Below are positions 25,098 through 32,303 of a stretch of 49,207 nt of DNA, in pieces. Positions within the stretch are counted from its first letter, which is position 1; every line of letters starts with the position of its first letter. Source of the stretch: Anaerolineales bacterium. Its GTDB lineage: Bacteria > Chloroflexota > Anaerolineae > Anaerolineales > UBA11579. The notes beneath the pieces are model-generated. The model ran no database searches. It was given only the letters and a program-made list of their open reading frames with translations, and was not told the origin of the DNA. The position numbers and the translations under genes were made by a program. The DNA lies in contig JAHCIH010000013.1 of NCBI GenBank assembly GCA_026129335.1, forward strand, positions 1-49,207. Reading direction: 5' to 3'.

Positions 25098-26242
25098 GGC
25101 AGGCTCTGCGGGTCGAAGAGTTTTTCATATTCTTGGATGGCGTAGCGGTCGGTCATGCCGGCCAGGTAGTCGCATACCGTGCGCTCCAGGCCGCGCGGCT
25201 CCACGTAGGCCTGATACTCATAGGGCAACATGCTGGGCTCGTCCACGTAGGCATGGAAAATGCTGGTGAGCACATTGCGTGCCTTGACCGCCATACGCAC
25301 CACGCGCGGGTGGCGGTACATATTCTTGTAGAGGAAGTCCTTCAGCGGCCGGTTGCGGGCCTGCATTTCGTCGCTATAGCCAATCACGTTGTGCGGCAGC
25401 TTCTGGATGTCCAACGCGCTGGCCGCCCCGCTGGCCTCGATGCGCGCCTGCGTGGCCGCGACCACATCGCTGACCAGCAGGCCCACCAGGCGGCGGATCA
25501 GGCGGTGGCGGGTCAGGTCAGTCATGTCTTGGCCATCCCAGCCGATGCTCTCCAGTACGAGCTGCCACATCTGCAGCCCGGCGAGGCCGGCGGGCGTGAT
25601 CATCCCGGAGCGCAGCCCATCGTCCAGATCGTGAGTGGTGTAGGCCAGCTCGTCGGCCACATTGGCGATCTGCGCCTCCAGGTTGCCACGCAGTTCCGGG
25701 TCGTAGGCGGAGGCGTCGGAGACGTCGTATTCGGTCTCGTGCTTGACCATCCCTTCGCGCACCTCCCAGGTCAGGTTGAGCCCGGGGAAGTCGGGGTAGC
25801 GCTGCTCCAGTTCGGTGACGATGCGCAGCGACTGGCGGTTGTGGTCGAAACCGCCGTGCTCTTTCATCAGCGCGTTGAGGGTATGTTCGCCGGAGTGGCC
25901 GAAGGCGGCGTGGCCCAGGTCGTGGGCCAGGCAGATCGCCTCGACCAGGTCTTCGTTGGCGCCCAACGCTCGGGCGATGGTGCGCCCGATCTGGGCCACT
26001 TCCAGCGTGTGGGTGAGGCGGGTGCGGAAATAGTCGCCCTCGAAGTTGATGAAGACCTGCGTCTTGTACTCCAGGCGGCGGAAGGCGGTGGTGTGGATGA
26101 TGCGGTCGCGGTCGCGCTGGAAGCGGGTGCGGTACTGCGGTTCGTCGTCTGGGTATTGGCGGCCCTTGCTGTCCCGGCTGCGGGCACCCCAGGGCGCCAG
26201 CAGCTGGTCTTCCTGGGCTTCCAGTTGCTCTCGGTTGATCAT
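25094..26242 (-). CDS. dgt: Deoxyguanosinetriphosphate triphosphohydrolase-like HD protein
   Basis: HD-superfamily enzyme that hydrolyses dNTPs to nucleoside and triphosphate. It has 382 residues, the size of the dGTPase type 2 group. It shows RDRDRIIHTTAFRRLEYKTQVF, RTRLTHTLEVAQIGRTIAR, the metal-binding AICLAHDLGHAAFGHSGE and ANVADELAYTTHDLDDGL. A longer open frame extends to 26365, but ATG 26242 is the likely start because the family N-terminus (about 35 residues before TAFRRLEYK) begins there. It lies 34 bases downstream of ipk and overlaps greA by 4 bases. The precise substrate preference cannot be read from sequence. Confidence 0.9.
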   Translation of the reverse strand: MINREQLEAQEDQLLAPWGARSRDSKGRQYPDDEPQYRTRFQRDRDRIIHTTAFRRLEYKTQVFINFEGDYFRTRLTHTLEVAQIGRTIARALGANEDLVEAICLAHDLGHAAFGHSGEHTLNALMKEHGGFDHNRQSLRIVTELEQRYPDFPGLNLTWEVREGMVKHETEYDVSDASAYDPELRGNLEAQIANVADELAYTTHDLDDGLRSGMITPAGLAGLQMWQLVLESIGWDGQDMTDLTRHRLIRRLVGLLVSDVVAATQARIEASGAASALDIQKLPHNVIGYSDEMQARNRPLKDFLYKNMYRHPRVVRMAVKARNVLTSIFHAYVDEPSMLPYEYQAYVEPRGLERTVCDYLAGMTDRYAIQEYEKLFDPQSLP

Positions 26243-26276
26243 TGGCTTATCAGTGTAATGGAGCGCTATGCGGGTG

Positions 26277-27071
26277 TCAAACCACAAGCCGTGTGCCCAG
26301 TGGCTCGCCAGCCAGCGCCCGGGCCAGGTTGCCCGGCCCCAGGCCGGAGAAGATGCGCACCTCACAGTCCGGCAAGCCCTGCAACAAAGCGAACATGGCG
26401 GCGACCTTGCCGGCCATGCCGCCGGTCACGTCCGCCCCGGCGGCTTCCCCGGCGCCCATTGCGGCCATGTCGGCGGCGCTGAACTCGGGCAGCAGGCGGG
26501 CGTCCGGCCCGCCGTAGCCGGCGAAGACGCCTTCTTCGTCGCCGGCCAGCAGGATGTGTGCAGGCTTTAGCTCTGCTGCCAGGTGCACAAAGACATCTTC
26601 TGTCGAGGCAATCGTGCCGCCCCACTCCGCATCGAAGACCACATCGCCGTAGACCACCGGCAGCAGCCCAGCCTGCAGCGCGGCTTGCAGCGGCTCGGGG
26701 TTCCAGGCCGCCAGGCGGCCAGCGCGGGCCGCCCCGGCCGCCGAGGGCGGGAAGGCGATGGCCCGCAAGCCGGCCTCGGCCAGGGCGTCCATCACCAGCC
26801 GGTTCAGCGCAGCGGCCTGCCGCCAAACCTCGACAAAGCCGGCCCAGTCGCTTTCGCTACGCACCCCGGCGCGCGTGTTGTTCTGCTTGGCGGGCACATG
26901 CCCAAAGGAGCCGGAACCGTGGCCCAGCAGCAGGCGCAGACCAGGGTCAGCGGCGCGCGCCGCGGCCAGTTCCGCCGCCGCGCGGCGGATGACGTCGTGG
27001 CGTGCTGTGGCGGATTTGTCTTTCTCGGTGAGCAGCGAACCGCCGAGTTTAAGGAAGGTCAGGGGCTTCAT
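26277..27071 (-). CDS. ipk: Isopentenyl phosphate kinase
   Basis: Phosphorylates isopentenyl phosphate to isopentenyl diphosphate, the last step of the archaeal-type alternative mevalonate pathway. It has 264 residues in the amino-acid-kinase fold. It shows LKLGGSLLTEKDK at the N-terminus, LLLGHGSGSFGHVPAK (His of this motif is characteristic of IPK), LPVVYGDVVFDAEWGGTIASTEDVF, HILLAGDEEGVF and ADVTGGMAGKVAAM. IPK is rare in bacteria but known in Chloroflexi. A TATAGT box (27087-27082) is 10 bases before ATG 27071. It heads the ipk-dgt-greA unit and is divergent from the arsR-arsC fusion. A mevalonate kinase is encoded about 800 bases away. The partner decarboxylase is not in the window. Confidence 0.9.
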   Translation of the reverse strand: MKPLTFLKLGGSLLTEKDKSATARHDVIRRAAAELAAARAADPGLRLLLGHGSGSFGHVPAKQNNTRAGVRSESDWAGFVEVWRQAAALNRLVMDALAEAGLRAIAFPPSAAGAARAGRLAAWNPEPLQAALQAGLLPVVYGDVVFDAEWGGTIASTEDVFVHLAAELKPAHILLAGDEEGVFAGYGGPDARLLPEFSAADMAAMGAGEAAGADVTGGMAGKVAAMFALLQGLPDCEVRIFSGLGPGNLARALAGEPLGTRLVV

Positions 27072-27081
27072 CCGTCAGGCA

Positions 27082-27087
27082 ACTATA
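27082..27087 (-). promoter_or_regulatory. -10 box for ipk-dgt-greA
   Basis: TATAGT on the minus strand, 10 bases before ATG 27071; nearly leaderless. Confidence 0.5.
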
Positions 27088-27091
27088 CCGC

Positions 27092-27120
27092 TTGACATAA
27101 AATCTCATCACAAGTAAGAT
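27092..27120 (+). promoter_or_regulatory. Sigma70-type promoter of the arsR-arsC fusion
   Basis: Consensus TTGACA (27092-27097), a 17-base spacer and TAAGAT (27115-27120). A Shine-Dalgarno AGGA lies at 27145-27148. Confidence 0.7.
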
Positions 27121-27122
27121 AC

Positions 27123-27138
27123 ATCAAGATAATTTGAT
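27123..27138. promoter_or_regulatory. ArsR-type operator candidate
   Basis: ATCAA-N6-TTGAT inverted repeat immediately downstream of the -10 box, at the expected transcription start. The form agrees with ArsR/SmtB-family sites as I remember them. Bound repressor would block initiation of its own gene. Confidence 0.6.
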
Positions 27139-27153
27139 TCAAAAAGGATTGAT

Positions 27154-27909
27154 ATGTTATCTGCATTGGAAACCCCCTCGATTTTCTCCCTATTGGCCAA
27201 CGACTTGCGCTGGCAGTTGGTTTCCGCCCTGGCGCAGAGCGATTTCAATGTGCAGGAACTGCAAGCCAGGCTGCAGAGCAGCCAAAATCTGGTCTCCTAC
27301 CACTTGAGGCAGTTGAAAGAAGGCCGCCTGGTGAAGGAAATCCAGAGCATCGCCGACGGGCGTGAGACCTACTACAGCCTGGACCTCTCCCGGCTGCAGG
27401 CACTCTTCTTCGCCGCCGGGGAGGGCCTGCACCCTGCCCTTTCGCCAGATGCCGGCGCGGACGACCCGCCGGCGGGCGGGCGGCGCACACGGGTGCTCTT
27501 CCTGTGCACGCACAACAGCGCTCGCTCGCAGATGGCCGAAGGCCTGCTGCGCGCCCAGGCCGGCGACTGGATCGAAGTCTTCAGCGCCGGCACGCATCCC
27601 TCGCGGGTGCATCCGTTGGCGATCCAGGCCATGGACCAGCTGGGCATCGACATCCGTGAGCAAACGTCCAAAACTGTGGAGCAATTCCTGAAACAGCCCT
27701 TTGATTACGTGATCACGGTCTGCGACCGGGCCAAGGAGAGTTGCCCCATTTTCCCGGGCGCGCCGGAACAGATCCACTGGAGCTTCCCAGACCCCACCGA
27801 GGTCGAAGGGGGCGAAGAAGCGCAGGCTGCAGCCTTCCACGAAACAGCCCTGGGCCTGAGCCAGCGCATCAACCATCTGCTGATGGTGATGCGCCGCAAA
27901 GCGGGCTAG
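27154..27909 (+). CDS. ArsR-type repressor fused to thioredoxin-type arsenate reductase
   Basis: A 251-residue fusion. Residues 1-90 are an ArsR-family winged helix (LANDLRWQLVSALAQSDFNVQELQARLQSSQNLVSYHLRQLKEGRLV). After a Pro/Gly linker, residues 112-251 are an LMW-phosphatase-fold arsenate reductase: VLFLCTHNSARSQMAEGLL and VITVCDRAKESCPIF. Its only cysteines are 118, 190 and 197; the spacings of 72 and 7 equal those of Cys10, Cys82 and Cys89 in the plasmid pI258 ArsC, so the thioredoxin-coupled mechanism is complete. The ArsR part has no cysteine and so lacks the classical arsenite site. It has its own promoter and operator. Fused arsRC genes are known in other bacteria. No arsenite pump or thioredoxin gene is nearby. 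Its stop codon overlaps that of the convergent mevalonate kinase. Confidence 0.9.
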   Translation: MLSALETPSIFSLLANDLRWQLVSALAQSDFNVQELQARLQSSQNLVSYHLRQLKEGRLVKEIQSIADGRETYYSLDLSRLQALFFAAGEGLHPALSPDAGADDPPAGGRRTRVLFLCTHNSARSQMAEGLLRAQAGDWIEVFSAGTHPSRVHPLAIQAMDQLGIDIREQTSKTVEQFLKQPFDYVITVCDRAKESCPIFPGAPEQIHWSFPDPTEVEGGEEAQAAAFHETALGLSQRINHLLMVMRRKAG

Positions 27910-28847
27910 GCGACGCGGGTCTGGATCACCGCGGCTGCTCCGGCCTCACGGAACGCCTCTTCGACCCCCGCGCTGGTGTCCGCGGACACCAGCGCGATCA
28001 CGTTGCCGCCGCGGCCGCCGCCGGAGAGCTTGGCGCCCAGGGCGCCAGCGCTGCGGGCTGCGGCGGCCAGCGCCTCCAGTTGCGCCGAAGACACATCCAA
28101 CTCTTGGAGCAACACCTGGTTGGCGTCCATCAGCGCGCCGAGTTCAGCGGCATCCCCCTCTGCCAGGGCGGCGCGGGCCGCACGGACAATCCCGCCGATC
28201 TGGGCGAACAGCCCTTCGTAGCGCTGCGGCTCTGCTTCCCAGCCGCGGCGCACCGCCGCCACTGTCTCGGCGGTGGGGGCTGCGGCGCCGCTGTCCGCGA
28301 TGAGCAGCTGCAGCGGTGCACCCACGCTGAGGCGTTCCATGGGCTGCCCTTTGACGAAAAATATCGATTGCGCATAGGTGATCACAGTGTTGTCGATGCC
28401 CGAGGGCGTGCCGTGGTGCAGTTTTTCGATCTCGAAGGCCAGCGCGTTGACCTGTTCATCGCCCAATGGGTGGCCCAGGAAGCCGGAGACGGCGCGCAGG
28501 ATGGCCACGCTGACCGCCGCGCCGGAACCCATGCCGCCGGCCAGCGGAATGGTGGAGCTGACCCCCAGGCGGAAAGCGGGCGGCTGGCCCACGCCGAGGG
28601 CGTCCAGCGCCGCCCGGACTGCAGCGGCCAGCGGGTCGCCGGCGGGCAGCTCGTCCAAGGCGGCGTCCACGCCGACCTGCTCGGCGCGCAGCCAAACACG
28701 GCCACCGGGCGCGCCGATATCCGGCTGGATGCGCGCTTTGGCGCTGACCGCGGTCACCGGCACGGCGATGGCCGGCTGGCCGTAGACCACGGCGTGCTCG
28801 CCAAACAGGATGATCTTGCCGGGGGCCGAGGCGACGCTGGCGGCCAT
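27906..28847 (-). CDS. mvk: Mevalonate kinase
   Basis: Phosphorylates mevalonate at C5 using ATP. It has 313 residues of the GHMP kinase family. The N-terminus is SAPGKIILFGEHAVVYGQPAIAVPV, the ATP-binding loop is IPLAGGMGSGAAVSVAILRA, then EIEKLHHGTPSGIDNTVITY with the catalytic Asp, and near the C-terminus the motif GALGAKLSGGGRGGNVIAL. Mevalonate kinase indicates that this bacterium makes isoprenoids by a mevalonate route, and with the IPK gene close by, probably the alternative branch. It lies 1 base downstream of the ubiA-like gene in the same direction. The stop overlaps the arsR-arsC stop (shared CTAG). Confidence 0.93.
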   Translation of the reverse strand: MAASVASAPGKIILFGEHAVVYGQPAIAVPVTAVSAKARIQPDIGAPGGRVWLRAEQVGVDAALDELPAGDPLAAAVRAALDALGVGQPPAFRLGVSSTIPLAGGMGSGAAVSVAILRAVSGFLGHPLGDEQVNALAFEIEKLHHGTPSGIDNTVITYAQSIFFVKGQPMERLSVGAPLQLLIADSGAAAPTAETVAAVRRGWEAEPQRYEGLFAQIGGIVRAARAALAEGDAAELGALMDANQVLLQELDVSSAQLEALAAAARSAGALGAKLSGGGRGGNVIALVSADTSAGVEEAFREAGAAAVIQTRVA

Positions 28848-28848
28848 G

Positions 28849-29727
28849 TTAGTAGATGTAGAAGATGAGCAGGACGGCGGCGCCCCACAGCACCAGGTCT
28901 ACCTGCAGTGGGCGGTCGTTGAAAAGGATCTCTTCCGGCGCTTCGCCAATTTGTTTGACTTGCACCAAGTACAGATAGCGAAAGAAGCCATAGATAACAA
29001 AGGGGATGGTCAGCATCATGGCGTGGTTTTCCGGCAGGTTGGGGGCCAGGAAGGTGTACAGGCTGTAGGTGATGATGGAAAGGCAGAGCACCACCACCAA
29101 CAACTGCTCCAGAAAGGCCGCCGTGTAGCCCTCCAGTACCTTGCGGGCGTGGTTGCCGCGGCGGTTTTGGAGCAGTTCGGCGCGGCGCTTGCCGATGCCC
29201 AGAAAGAGCGCCAGAAAGATGGTGAAGACATAGATCCAGGGCGAGAAGCGCTGCACATCGATCAGCGAAACGCCGGCCGCCACCCGCAGCACATAGAAGC
29301 TGGCCAGCACCAGCACATCGATCACCGGGATGTGCTTGAGCCAGAAGGAATAGCTGAAGTTCACCAGTACGTAGATGAGGCATAGAGCGGCGAAGAGGGG
29401 CGAGAGCCAATAGCCCAACCCCAGAGCAGCCAGCATGAACAGCGCCGCGCCCCCCGCGGCCAACGGCACCGGCAGCGCCCCGGAAGCCAGCGGGCGGTGC
29501 TTCTTGACCGGGTGCTTGCGGTCGGCTTCGATGTCCACTAGGTCGTTGATCACATAGATGCTGCTGCTCAGCAGGCAGAAGAGCACGAAACCCAGCAGCG
29601 TGCGCTCCAGGGCCGGCTGGTAGGTCAGCTGGCGGTCGAAGACCAGGCCGGCGAAGAGCAACAGGTTCTTGGCCCACTGCTTGGGGCGCATGTTCTTCAA
29701 AAGGGCGATGAACATGGCCTGAATCAT
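28849..29727 (-). CDS. UbiA-family prenyltransferase, decaprenyl-phosphate phosphoribosyltransferase type
   Basis: An integral membrane UbiA-superfamily enzyme of up to 292 residues with about eight to nine hydrophobic segments. The opening MRPKQWAKNLLLFAGLVFD is typical of the decaprenyl-phosphate phosphoribosyltransferase (DPPR synthase) group, and SSSIYVINDLVDIEADRKHPVKKHRPLASG carries the Asp-rich NDxxDxxxD metal site. FSYSFWLKHIPVIDVLVLASFYVLRVAAG is also typical. Such enzymes attach phosphoribose to polyprenyl phosphate, the first step toward lipid-linked (deoxy)arabinose or ribose donors. Two starts are possible: ATG 29727, or ATG 29715, which is preferred by the leaderless pattern because TATGAT (29728-29723) ends 7 bases before it. 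It is upstream of mvk and divergent from tlyA. Confidence 0.85.
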   Translation of the reverse strand: MIQAMFIALLKNMRPKQWAKNLLLFAGLVFDRQLTYQPALERTLLGFVLFCLLSSSIYVINDLVDIEADRKHPVKKHRPLASGALPVPLAAGGAALFMLAALGLGYWLSPLFAALCLIYVLVNFSYSFWLKHIPVIDVLVLASFYVLRVAAGVSLIDVQRFSPWIYVFTIFLALFLGIGKRRAELLQNRRGNHARKVLEGYTAAFLEQLLVVVLCLSIITYSLYTFLAPNLPENHAMMLTIPFVIYGFFRYLYLVQVKQIGEAPEEILFNDRPLQVDLVLWGAAVLLIFYIY

Positions 29728-29728
29728 A
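29723..29728 (-). promoter_or_regulatory. -10 box for the ubiA-like gene
   Basis: TATGAT on the minus strand overlaps the first possible ATG (29727) and lies 7 bases before the second (29715), arguing for the second as the true start. Confidence 0.45.
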
Positions 29729-29768
29729 CATTATTTTGGCGAGCCATTTGGTCGCCAGCCCGCGATGC

Positions 29769-29774
29769 TACAAT
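29769..29774 (+). promoter_or_regulatory. -10 box for tlyA
   Basis: TACAAT, 7 bases before ATG 29782, with TTTGGT (29747-29752) as a weak -35 at 16-base spacing. It predicts a leaderless mRNA. Confidence 0.55.
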
Positions 29775-29781
29775 CACCCCA

Positions 29782-30573
29782 ATGAGCAAGCAGCGCGCAG
29801 ATGAACTGCTGGTGGCCCGCGGGCTGGCCGAAAGCCGCAGCCAGGCCCAGCGCCTGGTGATGGCCGGGCAGGTGCGCGCCGACGGCCAGGTGGTTGCCAA
29901 GCCGTCCAGCCTGCTGGCGGCCGACAGCCAGCTGGTGGTGGACCAAGGCCCCAAGTACGTTTCGCGCGGCGGCGAAAAGCTGGAAGCCGCTCTGCAGCAT
30001 TTCGGGCTGGACCCACAGGGCGCGGTTTGCGCCGATGTGGGCGCCTCCACCGGCGGCTTCAGCGATTGCCTGCTGCAGGCCGGCGCGGCGCGGGTCTACG
30101 CCATCGATGTGGGCAAGGGCCAGTTGCACTGGCGGCTGCGCCTGGACCCGCGGGTGATCGTGATGGAGGCGACCAACGCCCGCACGCTGAGCCGCCTGGC
30201 CGAGGAGGTCAATCTGGTTGTCGTGGATGTCTCGTTCATCTCGCTGAAAGTCATCCTGCCCGTGGTGCGCGGCTGGTTGGCTCCCAAGGGGCAGCTGGTG
30301 GCCCTAGTGAAGCCGCAGTTTGAAGCGGGCAGGCAGGAGGTCAGCCGGGGCAAAGGCGTGATTCGGGATGCGGCCATCCACCGGCGGGTCGTGGCCGAAG
30401 TGCTGGAGGCCGCCAGCCAGCAGGGCTACCGCTCGCTGGGGCTGATGCGCTCCCCAATCCTGGGGCCGAAAGGCAATCAGGAGTTCTTGTTCTGGGCGGA
30501 TTGTGCAGAAGGGCCGGGCGGCGAGCCCGGCGAACTGATCGAGCCGTTGTTTGCCGAAACGCCGGAGAGCTAG
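29782..30573 (+). CDS. tlyA: TlyA family rRNA 2'-O-methyltransferase
   Basis: TlyA methylates ribose 2'-OH positions in 16S and/or 23S rRNA using SAM; it was once called a hemolysin. It has 263 residues. An N-terminal S4 RNA-binding domain (SKQRADELLVARGLAESRSQAQRLVMAGQV) is followed by KYVSRGGEKLEAAL and an FtsJ-like methyltransferase core, VCADVGASTGGFSDCLLQAGAARVYAIDVG (SAM site). LVVVDVSFISLKVILP and LVALVKPQFEAG follow. No Shine-Dalgarno is present; TACAAT is 7 bases upstream of ATG 29782. It ends 7 bases from the convergent diguanylate cyclase gene, across a 16-base perfect palindrome. Confidence 0.94.
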   Translation: MSKQRADELLVARGLAESRSQAQRLVMAGQVRADGQVVAKPSSLLAADSQLVVDQGPKYVSRGGEKLEAALQHFGLDPQGAVCADVGASTGGFSDCLLQAGAARVYAIDVGKGQLHWRLRLDPRVIVMEATNARTLSRLAEEVNLVVVDVSFISLKVILPVVRGWLAPKGQLVALVKPQFEAGRQEVSRGKGVIRDAAIHRRVVAEVLEAASQQGYRSLGLMRSPILGPKGNQEFLFWADCAEGPGGEPGELIEPLFAETPES

Positions 30574-30574
30574 C

Positions 30575-30590
30575 CGAGGGCTAGCCCTCG
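30575..30590. repeat. Perfect 16-bp palindrome at a convergent gene junction
   Basis: CGAGGGCTAGCCCTCG spans the gap between tlyA and the cyclase gene and includes the latter's stop codon. It might act in termination or be chance constrained by coding. Confidence 0.4.
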
Positions 30591-32179
30591 AACACATCGA
30601 CCACGGTGACCTGGTCGCGGCCGTTCTGTTTGGCCCGGTACAAGGCCTTATCCGCCAGGCGCAGCAGCTCGGTGGTTTCCTCGCCATCGTCCGGGAAGGT
30701 GGCAATGCCCGCCGAAAAGGTGGAATACAGTTCCAGGTCTTCGTGGGCCAGCACGTGGTTCTTGAAAATATCCCGGCAGTAATCGATGCGCAGCAGGGCC
30801 ACTTCCTGGCTGGCCCCGGGCAGCACCACCACGAACTCCTCGCCGCCGTAGCGGCAAACGATATCGCCCAGGCGCACGTGCTCCTGCAGGGTCGTGGCCA
30901 GGTGGCGCAGCATGCTGTCGCCCAGCGCGTGGCCGTAGCGGTCGTTGAAATCCTTGAAGTGGTCAATATCCAGCATGGCGACGCTCAGCGGCTCCTGGCT
31001 GCGCCGCATTTTGGCGATTTCGCGCGGCAGCGACTCTTCCAGATAGCGACGGTTGAACAAGCCGGTCAGCGCATCGCGGATCGCCTGCTCGCGCAGCTGA
31101 ATCTGCAGCTTCTCGATCTCGGTGATCTTCTTCTTCAGGCCGCGGTTGGCGCGGTGCACAGCCTGCTCCGCCTGGACCACCTGGCTGATGTCTCGCACCA
31201 CCACCAGCCGGCCGCTGAGCTCGGTCACCTGGTTGCGCAATGGCAGCAGGCTCACATCGAAGGTGCGCTTTTGGGAGCCATCGAGACGCAGCTGCACTTC
31301 CGAGGTCAGCGCCGGCCCCAGGTGTTCCACGATCTGGGGCCAGTTCTTCAGCAGCTGCTCCGCCTCGCGGCCGATCAGCTTTTTGCCGCGCAGCCCGAGC
31401 ATGCGCTGCCCGATGGGGTTGACATCCACCAGGCGATTGCGCATGTCGAAGACCAGCACGCCGTCGGCCATTTGCTCCACCACCGCATCGCGCGCCACCG
31501 GCAGGATGTCCAGCAGGCCGAGTTCGAAGAGTGCGAAAGCGATCACCAGGCCGGTGGCGGCGAAAGCCAGCGGCGTGGTGTCCAGATTGGGGAACGGCAG
31601 GTAGCCGGCCAGGCTGGCCGCATTGCTCGCAAAGGGGATGGAAACGCCCAACAGGATGGCAGCGATTTGCTGCTTGTAGATGCCTTTGGCCCGCGCGTAG
31701 GCGTGAACAAAGAGTACACAGCAGAAGAGGATCAGCGCGTAGTTATAGGCCACATGGCCATAGAACAGGATGCCGCCGGTGAGGATGGCGCCCAGCCCCG
31801 GCTGGCGTTCGCCAAAGAAGAGGCCGTGCCAGGGGTCGGTCCACAGCATCAGCACCATCGAAATGGGCTGGATGAGCAGCAGCCAGCGCAGCCGGGGGCT
31901 GATCTCGCTGGCTCGTCCGGTGAAATACAGGGTGAAGTAGAACAAGGCGGTGGGCACCACGCCCACGCCGAAGTAGGTCATATCCAGCCAGAAGTAGCCA
32001 TCCGGCGGGATGGGCAGCCAATACAAGCCGTAACTGAAGGACCACCAGGTGAGCCCCAGCATCAATACTGCCAGGGCGCGGCTGCCGCGGTAACCGCGGC
32101 GCACCCAGGCCATCCGCGCCACCCCCAAACACACCATTGCAGAAATTATCAGGGCGAGAGCGTATGCCAAATCGTTCAT
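30581..32179 (-). CDS. Membrane diguanylate cyclase (7TM-PAS-GGDEF)
   Basis: Makes c-di-GMP from two GTP. It has 532 residues. The N-terminal 215 or so residues contain about seven hydrophobic segments in the style of the histidine-kinase N-terminal 7TM sensor domain (WWSFSYGLYWLPIPPDGYFWLDMTYFG). A PAS domain follows (about 225-330, DGVLVFDMRNRLVDVNPIGQRMLG), then a coiled-coil linker and the GGDEF domain (about 370-532). The active site is RYGGEEF, DIDHFKDFNDRYGH is intact, and RLGD five residues before GGEEF is a conserved inhibitory I-site, so activity and product inhibition are expected. ATG 32179 is used. It is divergent from lepA, and their -10 boxes appear to overlap. With the HD-GYP protein at 7452-10628 the window encodes both synthesis and breakdown of c-di-GMP. 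Confidence 0.92.
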   Translation of the reverse strand: MNDLAYALALIISAMVCLGVARMAWVRRGYRGSRALAVLMLGLTWWSFSYGLYWLPIPPDGYFWLDMTYFGVGVVPTALFYFTLYFTGRASEISPRLRWLLLIQPISMVLMLWTDPWHGLFFGERQPGLGAILTGGILFYGHVAYNYALILFCCVLFVHAYARAKGIYKQQIAAILLGVSIPFASNAASLAGYLPFPNLDTTPLAFAATGLVIAFALFELGLLDILPVARDAVVEQMADGVLVFDMRNRLVDVNPIGQRMLGLRGKKLIGREAEQLLKNWPQIVEHLGPALTSEVQLRLDGSQKRTFDVSLLPLRNQVTELSGRLVVVRDISQVVQAEQAVHRANRGLKKKITEIEKLQIQLREQAIRDALTGLFNRRYLEESLPREIAKMRRSQEPLSVAMLDIDHFKDFNDRYGHALGDSMLRHLATTLQEHVRLGDIVCRYGGEEFVVVLPGASQEVALLRIDYCRDIFKNHVLAHEDLELYSTFSAGIATFPDDGEETTELLRLADKALYRAKQNGRDQVTVVDVFEG

Positions 32180-32213
32180 TTAAAAGCACCATCTTTGCAG
32201 ACGGCAGGGATAT

Positions 32214-32258
32214 TTTGCCCGAGTGCCGGGTTTTGGGCAAACCGATAAGGCCGGCACT
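32214..32258. other. Interleaved inverted repeats in the cyclase/lepA intergenic region
   Basis: TTTGCCC (32214-32220) pairs with GGGCAAA (32235-32241), and AGTGCCGG (32222-32229) pairs with CCGGCACT (32251-32258). The order is that of an H-type pseudoknot or two exclusive hairpins. It could lie in the leader of the leftward cyclase mRNA. Function unknown. Confidence 0.4.
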
Positions 32259-32287
32259 TTGAGCGCGGCGCAAAAGGAAGCCGGTCA

Positions 32288-32295
32288 GTTATACT
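32288..32295. promoter_or_regulatory. Overlapping divergent -10 boxes for lepA and the cyclase
   Basis: Rightward TATACT (32290-32295) ends 8 bases before the lepA ATG 32304. The same bases read leftward give TATAAC (32293-32288). No clear -35 on either side. Confidence 0.45.
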
Positions 32296-32303
32296 CACGG
32301 GCT

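Noticed and set aside
32235..32280. GGGCAAACC followed by GGCGCAAAAGG, reminiscent of the c-di-GMP-I (GEMM) riboswitch
   Set aside because: The motif is on the lepA strand, not on the cyclase strand, lies upstream of the probable leaderless lepA start, and the GAAA-tetraloop hairpin and second stem are missing.
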